A stretch of DNA of 64,000 nt from Moringa oleifera (Eukaryota; Streptophyta; Magnoliopsida; Brassicales; Moringaceae), in the NCBI GenBank assembly GCA_021397835.1, contig JAJFZO010000345.1, positions 1 through 64,000 of the forward strand, given 5' to 3'. Below, one piece after another: positions 23,972-33,440 of the stretch (position 1 is its first letter; each line of letters opens with the position of its first letter). A model generated the notes under the pieces. The model saw nothing but the letters and a program-made list of their open reading frames with translations, did no database searches and was not told the DNA's origin. A program made the translations under genes and the position numbers.

Positions 23972-24541
23972 CTAGCGCATCATGATAGCGAACTCATCCA
24001 AGCTGAGGACACCATCGCCATTTAGATAAAAGGTATGGATCATAGCTTTGCAATCACCAAGGGACTTGGACTTGCCTAACCGACAGAGCGTCCCCTTTAA
24101 ACTGGTCGAGGTTATCCATTCAGTACCCTTGATCATGTACATCCCAAAGGCATCCTTCCACTCGTAATCTTTATCCTCTTGGTTGTTGCCTTCACCTTCC
24201 ATTAGCTTTTGGAATTCATCAAAGTCCAAAAGATTGTCTCCATCCCAATCAAATAATTTGATTGCCTCTTCTGCCTCTTGTTGAGAAAGCCCGCCTCCTA
24301 CCATTACCACACAACTTTGAAGCTCTGCCACAGATATCTTCCCATCTCCATTCTCATCAAAGTAATTGAACACCATTTGCAATTCATCACTGTCATTATT
24401 GCTGCTGCTGTTGGCACAGCTACCTCTTGCATCCTTGAACCCAATCGTAGAAGGAAGAGAATACTTGTCTGTCTTCCTTTTTGGATATAGTTTTTTGCAT
24501 AATCTTTGCAAAAGTGATTCCTTCTTGGTCTTGAACCCCAT
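23972..24541 (-). CDS. Diverged CML37/38/39-type EF-hand protein, copy 11
   Basis: This is the only open full-length frame (189 residues) among the old copies. EF loops 1 (DENGDGKISVAE) and 2 (DWDGDNLLDFDE) are canonical and loop 3 is degenerate. In loop 4 the first calcium ligand Asp172 is Tyr (YLNGDGVLSLDE, codon 24026-24028), so hand 4 is probably impaired. The N-terminus begins MGFKTKKES rather than MRFEMKKES, and there are roughly 30 other replacements relative to copy 2. The TATA box at 24691 is kept. The upstream CGCGTT box is changed. It may be functional with altered calcium binding, or a recent loss of constraint not yet marked by a stop. Confidence 0.8.
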   Translation of the reverse strand: MGFKTKKESLLQRLCKKLYPKRKTDKYSLPSTIGFKDARGSCANSSSNNDSDELQMVFNYFDENGDGKISVAELQSCVVMVGGGLSQQEAEEAIKLFDWDGDNLLDFDEFQKLMEGEGNNQEDKDYEWKDAFGMYMIKGTEWITSTSLKGTLCRLGKSKSLGDCKAMIHTFYLNGDGVLSLDEFAIMMR

Positions 24542-26223
24542 GATGGATTAGTCTAAAGTATTATGGGTTTTGAGCCTAACGATTGATTTCATGTTTAAAA
24601 AAACGAAAAAAATAAAAGTGGTGTCTAGCTAGTATTTGAGGGAAGCTTTTGGCTAGAAGTTAGATGGTTATGAGGCGAAGGTCTGTGGGGTTTATATAGA
24701 TTATGTACTCTAAAGAAACAAAGGAAAAGGTTGTCTAGGGGGATAGGAGTGAAAAATATTTGGAGGATGATATGGTTATGAAAAAGAAAAAGAATATTGA
24801 AGTTGTATAACGATTAGTATTAGACAAAATAAAAGTAATGGTATGTAGGTAGTTAGTTTGATAACTAACAAGCAAGTCTTCAAATGGCATATTGTTGAGA
24901 TAGGATCTTCAAAATTCATTTTTGTCTTAATTTCTCATTTTTATTTCAGATATTGTCAAGCTAATCTAAGTTTTCTGTTTATCTAGTGATTGCAAAGATT
25001 TTCTTTTTATAATTATCATAAAGATTTTCTTTTGAAATGATGATTATATATTTGATTATTGGAAAAGCAAACATGAGGTAACAAGATAAAAAAATCTAAA
25101 ATTTTATGTATGGTATAAATTTTTACAATGGAACTTCAAAAATAATGCATCAAATTAAAAAAAATATTTATTATTATTTTTTGATAAAGAACTTTTTAAA
25201 TGTGTGAAGTGGCAATTATGTCCTATAGTAATTAATTATCGTCTTTCCATTTTTTTTTTCCTAATCCCCCATTAGGGCTCTTCTCTAATATTACGATATG
25301 TTGCTTAATGTGTGACATTCAAGAACAAATTATGCAATGATTAATGAAAATAATACACTATAATTGTAGATAAGACTTTAGCTGGGATGAAAAAATAATA
25401 CATAAAAATTATTGTGATGACTAACCATAAAAAGATATAATCATCATTTTTATTTTAAAAATATTCAAGAACAAATTGAGCGAAAAATTTATTTTATATT
25501 TATGACTTAGAAATTAAGATATTTTTGAATTATCCCTTGAATTGTTTGGATAAAACTATCCATTAAATTGATAAATGTGTGAAATGTGACCTTTGATTTA
25601 TATCCTTATCACAAAATTAGTAAATTTAAAAGCAACAATCATTTATGACCCTAAGTTTTACCTCTTGTCTTCTAATAAATCCTAACTTATACAATGTCTT
25701 CACTTTTATTTATCAATTTAAATAAAAATAAAATTTATCAATAAAAATTTAACAATTAAGCTTATTCAAATTAGTCTTTTTTAAAAAATAAATTTTAACT
25801 TCAAAATTTTGGTAGGGGTATAGAAATATTCGGTAGATACCGTCACAAGAAAATTCAAAATTTGTTATATACTTTAAGTACTTTTTAGTAATTGTTAATA
25901 TTTAATAAATTTTTTTGTTATCGTCTTTTTTGGTCAAATTTTATTGAAGTACAATGGAAAAGTAAAATAAATAAATATTTAATTATAATAGGAAGTAATT
26001 AATTATTATACCATTTAACCTTGTAAAAAAAATTAGATTGTATTGTTATTTTTTTCCTAAAATAATTTTAAATAAATGATGATTAAATTTAATCATATCA
26101 TATATCACATCAAAACATCGTAAATGTAATTTCGATCCTATACATTGTAATTCAATTCATATTTATTTTACAAAAACAATACAATCTTATCTTATATATC
26201 AAAGAAAGCAAAAAAGAATAGAG

Positions 26224-26790
26224 TTAACGCATCATGATAACGAACTTATCAAAGCTGAGGACACCATCGCCATTTAGATCAAAGGTATGGATCATAGCTT
26301 TGCAACCAAGGGACTTGGACTAGCCTAACCGAAAAAGCATCCTCTTTAAACTGGTCGAGGTTATCCATTCAGTGCCCTTGATCGTGTACATCCTAAAGGC
26401 ATCCTTCAACTCATAATCTTTATCCTCTTGGTTGTTGCCTTCACCTTCCATTAGCTTTTGGAATTCATCAGAGTCCAAAAGGTTGTCTCCATCCAAATCA
26501 AATAATTTGATTGCCTCTTCTGCCTCTTATTGAGAAAGCCTGCCTCTTAACATTATCACACAACTTTGAAGCCCTACCGCAGATATCTTCCCATCTCTAT
26601 TCTTATCAAAGTAATTGAACACCATTTGCAATTCATCACTGTCGTTATTGCTGCTGCTGTTGGCACAGCTACCTCTTGAATCCTTGAACCCAACCGTGGA
26701 AGGAAAAGAATACTTGTCTGTCTTCCGTTTTGGAGATAGTTTTTTGCACAATCTTCGGAAAGGTGATTCCTTCTTCGTCTTGAACCCCAT
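26224..26790 (-). pseudogene. CML copy 12, two nonsense codons
   Basis: The 567-bp length reflects an in-frame 3-bp loss in the Asp-Asp pair near residue 162. Codon 88 is TAA (Gln in copy 1, 26527-26529) and codon 157 is TAG (Glu, 26320-26322). Only the first 87 codons with EF-hand 1 are open. The TATA box has degraded to TATATGTAC near 26940, so transcription is probably also affected. Confidence 0.9.
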
Positions 26791-28491
26791 GATGGATCAG
26801 TCTAAAGTATTATGGGTTTTAATTCTAACCATTGATATTTTGTTTGAAAAAACAAAAAAAAAAGTAAAAGTGGTATCTAGCTAGTATTTGAGAGAAGCTT
26901 TCAGCCAGAAGTTAGATGGTTATGGAGCGAAGGTGTGTGGTACATATAGATTATGTACTTGAAAGAAAAAAGGGAAAAGGTTGCCTAGGGGAATAGGAGT
27001 GGAAAATACCTAGAGGAGGATATGGTTATGAAAGGGAAAAAGAATATTGAAGTTGTATAGTGATTAGTATTAGACAAAGTGAAAACAACGGTATGTAGGT
27101 ATTTAGCTTGATAACTAATAAGCATGTCTTCAATAGGTCTATTGTTGAGATTGGATCTTTAAAATTCATTTTTATCTTAATTTCTCATTCTTATTTCAAA
27201 TATTGTCAAGCTAATCTAGGTTTAATGTTCATCTAGGAATTGCAAAGATTTTTTTTATAATTATCTTAAAGATAATAATGATATTTATGCTTATCGTTTG
27301 AAAGGATGATCTTATTTTTGATTATTGGAAAAGCAAACATGATGTAACAAGAAAAAAATAATCTAAAATTTTATGTATTGTATAAATTTTTACAATGGAA
27401 CTTCAAAAATAATGTATCAATTAAAAAGATGTTTATTAATATTTTTCCAATAAGGAACTTTTGCCTAATAGATTTAAATCTTAAACACGTCAAGTGACAA
27501 TTATATCCTATAGTAATTAATTATCATTTTTCCATTTTTCTTCATTTTTTTTCTAATCCCCTATTAGAGCTCTTCTCTAATATTATGATATGTTCTTTAA
27601 GATGTGACATTCAAGAACAAACTGAATAGAAAATTTGATGCAATGATTAATCAAAATAATATATTGTGATTGTAGATAAGACTTTACGTGGGAAAAGAAA
27701 TACATAAAAATAATTGCGGTGATTAATCTAAAAAGATATAATCTTCATTTTTATTTTAAAAATATTCAAGAACATATTAAGTAAAAAATTTTATTTTATA
27801 TTTATGATTTAGAAATTACGATAATTTTAAATTATCCCTTGACTGGATTGGATAAAATTATCCATTAAATTGACAAATTTATGTAATATGACCTTTAATT
27901 TATATCTTCACCACAAAATTAGTAAATTTAAAACCAACCGTCATTTAAAAACCTAAGTTTTACCTCTCTCTTCTTAGAAATCCTAACTTATAAAATGTGT
28001 CCACTTTTATTTATCAATTTCAATAAAAATAAAATTTATCAATAAAAATTTGATAATTATTCTTATTCAAATTAGTCTTTTTTTAAAAATAAATTTTAAC
28101 TTGAAAATTTTGATAGAGGTATGGAAATATTCAAGCTACGTCACAAGAAAATTCAAAATTTGTTATATACTTTAAGTATTTTTTAGTAATTGTTAATATA
28201 TATTAAATTTTTTTGTTATCATATTTTTTTAGTCAAATTTAATGAAGTACAATGGAAAAAGTAAAATAAATAAATATTTAATTATAATACGAACTAATTA
28301 ATTATTATACCATTTAAATTTGTAAAAAAATTAGATTATATTATTATTTTTTATCATAAAACAGTTTTAAAATAAATGACGATTAATTTTAATCATATCA
28401 TATATTATATCAAACACATCATAAACATAATTTCGATCCCATGCACTATAATTTAATTCATATTTATTTTACAAAAATAATGCAATCTTAT

Positions 28492-28528
<37 letters not shown>
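28492..28528. repeat. (TA)n microsatellite
   Basis: This is a run of alternating T and A broken once by TG, in the 3' flank just after the stop of CML copy 13. Other units lack it, so it arose after duplication. Confidence 0.9.
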
Positions 28529-29038
28529 CAAAGAAAGCCAAAGAGAATAAAGCTAGTGCATCATGATAGCGAACTCGTTGAAGTCCCCACCGTCGCTATT
28601 TAGATTAAAGGTATGGATCATAGCTTTGCAATCATCAAGGGACTTGGACTCACCTAACCAACAGAGCATCCTCTTTAAACTGGCCAAGGTTATACATTCA
28701 ATACCATTGATCGTGTACATCCCAAAGGCATCCTTCAACTCGTAATCTTTATCCTCTTGGTTTTTGCCTTCACCTTCCATTGGCTTTTGGAATTCGTCAA
28801 AGTCCAAAAGATTATCTCCATCCAAATCAAATAATTTGATTACCTCTTCTGCCTCCTTATGAGAAAGCCCGCCTCCTAACATTATCACACAACTTTGAAG
28901 CTTTGCCGTAAATATCTTCCCACCTCCATTCTCATCAAAGTAATTGAACACCATTTGTAGTTCATCACTATCGTTGTTGCTGCTGCTATGGTCGCAGCTA
29001 CGTCTTGCATCCTTAAACCTAACCGCGAAAGGAAGAGA

Positions 29039-29041
29039 ATA
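29039..29041. repeat. Target-site duplication ATA, left copy (partner 40797-40799)
   Basis: In uninterrupted copies the site reads GAGAATACTTGTC. Here ATA occurs both directly before CACTACAAC and directly after the right terminus at 40797-40799. The 3-bp length is characteristic of CACTA elements. Confidence 0.95.
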
Positions 29042-29179
29042 CACTACAACAAAATTAATTTTTAATGACATTTAATAGATGATAGTTTAAATAGAAAACA
29101 TCATTAAAAATTGATTAATTATGGACCAAGTTGATTACTTGATGGTTCAACAACAAAACCGACATTATAAGAATTAATT

Positions 29180-29530
29180 TGAATATTTAACATGAGTTTC
29201 TATAAAAAATGATGTAAAAACACATACATTTCATGTCGGGCCTTAAAACGGACGTGAAATTGATGTTTTTAACTTTGATTCATACGTAAATCGACGTTAA
29301 AACTAATTTAATTCAGGTTGTTAACGTCGGTTCATAAGTGAATTGACGTTAACATGAATGCAATTCACATGCATGTGAATTGCATGTCTTTCACATGTGT
29401 AAATTGCATGTTGTTAACATCGGTTCAAGTATGAACCAATGCTAACATGAATACAATTCATGTGCACGTAAATGAATTACTTGTATTTCATGTCGGTTCG
29501 TAAGAGAACCACCGTGACATCTTATATACC
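29180..29530. repeat. Left subterminal palindromic repeats of CACTA 1
   Basis: Short units built on TTAACGTCGGTTCA and GAATTGACGTTAAC, with interleaved ATGCAATTCACATG palindromes, recur several times. In CACTA elements subterminal repeats bind the element's own proteins. They differ in sequence from the right subterminal repeats of the same element. Confidence 0.6.
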
Positions 29531-29711
29531 GTAAACCACTCCAAGTCTTTAATAAGCCATTATGATCACATGAAGTTGAAAAAGGTACCCTTTTTAGCTT
29601 TTGATTCATGGTACTAAATCATTATCATATTTTATACGTAATTCAATGATTTTAAGAAAGGAGAAAAAACATGCAATGGTATCAAAATTTTGCTATGTAT
29701 AATGGAGCAGC

Positions 29712-29807
29712 CACTAGAACTTTGGTAGTGCGATTCATGGACACTAGAAACTTAAAGAACACCAGAAGTTTGGTAGTGAGATTCATAAATACTAGAAACT
29801 TAAGGAA
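29712..29807. repeat. Two-copy 48-bp tandem repeat
   Basis: The phrase beginning with CACTAGAAC or CACCAGAAG followed by TTTGGTAGTG occurs at 29712 and again at 29760, with a few differences. It creates the repetitive short reading frame seen here. Confidence 0.7.
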
Positions 29808-30084
29808 CATCAAGAGAATGAATAGGAAAATGCTCTTAAGTTACTTATCAAGCCAATTTCATGCATTAGGTATTAGCTTTTTCATTGTGAGCTAGTTCTC
29901 TTCTTTGACTGACTTTCAATGAAGTGAGATGGTCTTTGGTTTGTCCTCCCTATTTAATCCATTTGTCGACCACCTATTCGGGTATATCCTCCCTCATTTT
30001 TAAAGATTGCTTCCTCGCTGCATGATAAATATATGAATCTTCCTCCCTTTTTTTGAGATCTTAAATGTTTTAGTAGAGTAAGAA

Positions 30085-30132
30085 GAGATATGAGTGAAGA
30101 GAGATTTGAGTGAAGAGAGATGTGAGTGAAGA
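30085..30132. repeat. Three-copy 16-bp tandem repeat
   Basis: Units GAGATATGAGTGAAGA, GAGATTTGAGTGAAGA and GAGATGTGAGTGAAGA follow one another in the non-coding 5' region of CACTA 1. Confidence 0.8.
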
Positions 30133-30479
30133 GAGATGTACATATACATTGTCTATGGAAAGCTTAATCTATGGGATATTTGGTATTGTAATATTTTATT
30201 TGTATATAAGCATGTTAATCCTTATGTGGATAACTTAATGTATTGGTACTTTAATGTTTGATTTTTCTTCTTTTTTTTTTTTTTTTGAAGGTTCAATGTG
30301 TACGGTGTATATGGGCATGTTAAGATTAATATGGGTATGTTAATTTTCAATGGTTATATGGATATATTGATATATAGGTATATGAATTTTCAATGTGTAT
30401 ATAGTTATACGGGTATGTTAATATTGAATGTATATATGAGTTCTCAGGTTTCATTGTGCATGGGTATATTAATTAGAAG

Positions 30480-31180
30480 TTAATTAAGTAATTAGATATT
30501 TAGTTATAAATCAAGAAATTATATGTTAAATAATTAGTTTGTAACTAATTAATTTGACTCTAATTTGATGTTAGTTTGATAACTAATTAATTAGATATTT
30601 TTTAATTAATTAGATTTGAATTAGATTAATTAAATGTTAATTACATAAATAATTAATAGATGTCAAATAAATGTTATTTACATGGTAAGTAAAAATGAAT
30701 TAATTAAGTAGATCCTAAATAATTAAGTAGATGTTAAGGAATTAATTAGATTTCAAATAATTAATTATATGTTAGTTAGATGTTTAGAAAAAAATATAAT
30801 TAGATGTTTCTTAGTTAATTATATATTAATTTATTAATTGGTTAGTAACTAACTAATTTTGAGTTTATAGTAAAGTATTAGTTAGATAATTAATTAATGA
30901 ATTAGATATTTCTTAGTTAATTAGAAGGGAGTTAGATGTCAATTAAATATTAAGTGAATGTTAATTAGATAAATAATTCATTAAGTGGATGTTAAGTAAT
31001 TAAGTAGATGTTAAATAATTAATTACATTTTTACAAACTAGATTAATTAATTAATTAGTAGCCAAATAGTTTTAATTTATAATTAGATATTAGTGATGTA
31101 ATTAATTAAATAAATATTTTTTAATTAATTAGATATAAAATAATTAATTAATTAATTAATTAATTCAATGTCGCAGAATG
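30480..31180. repeat. Degenerate TTAATTAGATGTTA-rich tract
   Basis: Variants of TTAATTAGAT(GTTA) recur dozens of times, ending in a (TTAA)n run near 31145-31165. Similar tracts, in reverse complement, lie at the 5' side of the other CACTA transposase genes (50510-50750 and 63740-64000). This suggests a conserved compositional feature of these elements. Confidence 0.55.
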
Positions 31181-32156
31181 ATAAAAACATTTTCATATCC
31201 TTATTTTTTGATTTGATGAATGCTTTTACATTAGCAATTAGAGAAAAATTAATTATTACTTATAATTATTATTAATAATTAAGTTTTAGGGCATTAATCT
31301 TTAGACACTGTTTAAGAATTATTAATAAATATTTATTAACGTTAACATTTAAACATGCATCGATATAAATAGTTTACTAACAATTCTTGAATTATCCAAA
31401 TTGGACAGTTTGGGAATGTTATATTTATGTGTAGCAAGTGCATCATCATTTATTTTATTTTGTAAAAGTTTCACACAGTATTTTCTTCATTGCTCTTCGG
31501 GTACATACTAGTGGATATTAGTGAATGTTTTGATAAAAAACAATCACTCATATCTATATAAACGTTATACTCAAAGAACTATAAGGATATGCTATCGAAA
31601 TTTTTATAAAATAAAATAAACAATGATGTACATATGCTTCATATAAGTGTACATTCTTGAATGGTATAGGACCACCTATATTTGTAATTTAGATGGCATG
31701 CATACTTACATATATATCTTCTTGTAGGATACACTCATTAACATAACAACGGACAAAAGATGGATGGAGTGGATCACAATTATCAAAATTGGATATGGCA
31801 TGGAGAAAAAACCTTATTTAGGTCTTTTACAAGTAAGAATCCTAGAGTTGAGCAAAAATTTGTATATGAAGCTGAAGTTAATAATACAACAGAGATGGTG
31901 CGTAAGGCTTTTGCTGAGTATGATAGTAACCCAGATCATTTTGAAAGATTACTTAGAGATGCTAAAAAACCTCTGTACCCTAAAGCAGTGAAATTCACTA
32001 AATTATCTGCTTTAGTGAAACTTTACAACTTAAAAGTGAAGTACAATTGGTCTGAACAAAGCTTCAATGAACTACAATTAGTATCTGAAATATTGCTTAA
32101 GAATAATGAAATGGCCCTTTCCATGTATAAGGCAAAGAAAACCTTAAATGCATTAG

Positions 32157-32159
32157 GTA
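32157..32159. repeat. Target-site duplication GTA, left copy (partner 33467-33469)
   Basis: GTA precedes CACTACAACAAAA and is repeated after the right terminus at 33467-33469. Removing the insert restores the transposase phrase NALG followed by MDYEK, matching NALGMEYQK in CACTA 2. Confidence 0.93.
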
Positions 32160-32189
32160 CACTACAACAAAAATGGGATTAGTTTACAC

Positions 32190-32450
32190 TAAATAGTTCA
32201 CAGTTTTAATAACAACTGTGAATAAAGGAAGATTTATTCACAGTTTTATTAAAACTGTGAATAAATGCATTTTTGTTCACAGTTATGTTTATAACTGTGA
32301 ACAAAAGTTATCTTTTATTCACAGTTTTATCATAACTACACTGTGAATAAAAGTTCAAAAGAATTCAAAACTTTTATTCATAGTTGTAGCCATAATTATG
32401 AATAAAAGTTTTTATTCATAGTTATGGCTACAACTGTGAATAAAAGTCCT
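32190..32450. repeat. Left subterminal palindrome array of the nested element
   Basis: Repeated inverted pairs of TTCACAGTTTTA and TAAAACTGTGAATAAA, each able to form a short hairpin. The matching array at the right end spans about 33160-33440. Confidence 0.8.
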
Positions 32451-32459
32451 ACATCTTCT

Positions 32460-32960
32460 CCAGAAAGATCGATAAACTTCATTCATTATTTTACTTCACT
32501 TGCTCAGGATAAACTTCATTGATTCTTCAGGTGGTAAATATTAGGTACGAAGTGGATACTATGAGGAGAGCCTCTCCGAGTTCTAGATGTGCAAACTAGA
32601 CTCCGATCGGCCTAACTATTTGCAATGAAGGGATTAAGAGTGTGCGTGATTCTGCTTGCTTTTGGGTTCCACAACTGGCAGCTTGAATCTCATCTCTTTT
32701 TCTTGGTAAGTTTAATCCTTTCTCCCAAAATTATGTGCTTATCTTCTTTGTTAAAATGTAAAAATTATTGTTCTTTGATTTTTTGCTTTTAGTTTCATTA
32801 GTTTTAAGCTCAAATCTGGATGTGGTTCTCCTTTCATTGGGATTCTAGATATGAGCATGGTTTTACTTTCATCGAAATTTTAGATTTGTTCTAGGGTTCG
32901 AAATGTTTATTATGGTCCTAGATTTAGATGTATGGGGTCTCGAATCTGGGATGGGAGTTC
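32460..32960 (+). other. Gene-like internal segment, possibly captured host sequence
   Basis: This stretch has more balanced base composition than its surroundings. An ATG at 32625 opens a hydrophobic frame (MKGLRVCVILLAFGFHNW) that runs to TCTTGGTAAGT at about 32700-32710, which resembles a 5' splice donor. The arrangement looks like a 5' UTR or first exon and intron start captured by the transposon. I do not recognise the source gene. It may equally be ordinary filler sequence. Confidence 0.3.
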
Positions 32961-32977
32961 CAGAGTGAGGGGTTCCA

Positions 32978-33177
32978 GATCTGGGCTGGGAGTTTCAGAT
33001 CTTGGTAAGGGGTTCTAGATCCAGGTGAATAAAACTTTAATGAATAATGAACTAATAGAGTTTTATTCACAGTTCTAAGATCTGGGCTGGGAGTTTCAGA
33101 TCTAGGTAAGGGGTTCTAGATCTGGGTGAATAAAACTTTAATGAATAATGAACTAATAGAGTTTTATTCACAGTTCT
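32978..33177. repeat. Two-copy 100-bp tandem repeat in nested element
   Basis: The phrase AGATCTGGGCTGGGAGTTTC occurs at 32978 and again exactly 100 bp later at 33078. It is followed each time by AGTTTTATTCACAGTTCTAA-type sequence. A few substitutions separate the copies. Confidence 0.85.
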
Positions 33178-33440
33178 AAAACTGTGAATAAAACATTAAT
33201 GAACTGTGAACTAAAGTTGTTTTATTCACAGTTTTAGAACTGTGAATAGACCATTAATGAACTGTTAACTAAATTTAGTTTTATTCACAGTTTTAAAACT
33301 GTGAATAAAACATTAATGAACTGTGAACTAAAGTATGTTCTATTCACAGTTTTAGAACTGTGAACTATTCTAACCGACTTTTGTTCACATTGAAATAGTC
33401 CACAGTTTTAGAACTATGAACAAAAGTCATTTAAAGCTAT
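33160..33440. repeat. Right subterminal palindrome array of the nested element
   Basis: Several units of TTTTATTCACAGTTTTAGAA followed by CTGTGAATAAA recur at about 60-bp spacing. They are inverted relative to one another and end just inside the right terminal repeat. Confidence 0.8.

Larger units (their letters stand above)
29531..31759. other. Non-coding 5' region of CACTA 1
   Basis: No supported gene is present. Two short reading frames (74 and 61 codons, 29671-29895 and 30298-30483) are low-complexity products of local repeats. Small tandem repeats and a long TTAATTAGAT-rich tract occupy much of the stretch. Near 31640-31690 there is a segment (GTGTACATTCTTGAATGG) also found inverted at about 63205-63250 in CACTA 4. 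Confidence 0.6.

Noticed and set aside
23972..24541. Calling copy 11 a classical calmodulin
   Set aside because: Length, basic N-terminal extension and degenerate third hand fit the CML37/38/39 group, not 149-residue calmodulin.
29671..29895. 74-codon frame with internal repeat in CACTA 1
   Set aside because: Product of a 48-bp tandem repeat in non-coding transposon sequence. No homology recognised.
32190..33440. Regularly spaced palindromes that resemble a CRISPR array
   Set aside because: Spacers are not unique, repeats alternate orientation, and the stretch is bounded by CACTA ends with a target duplication. These are transposon subterminal repeats in a plant genome.
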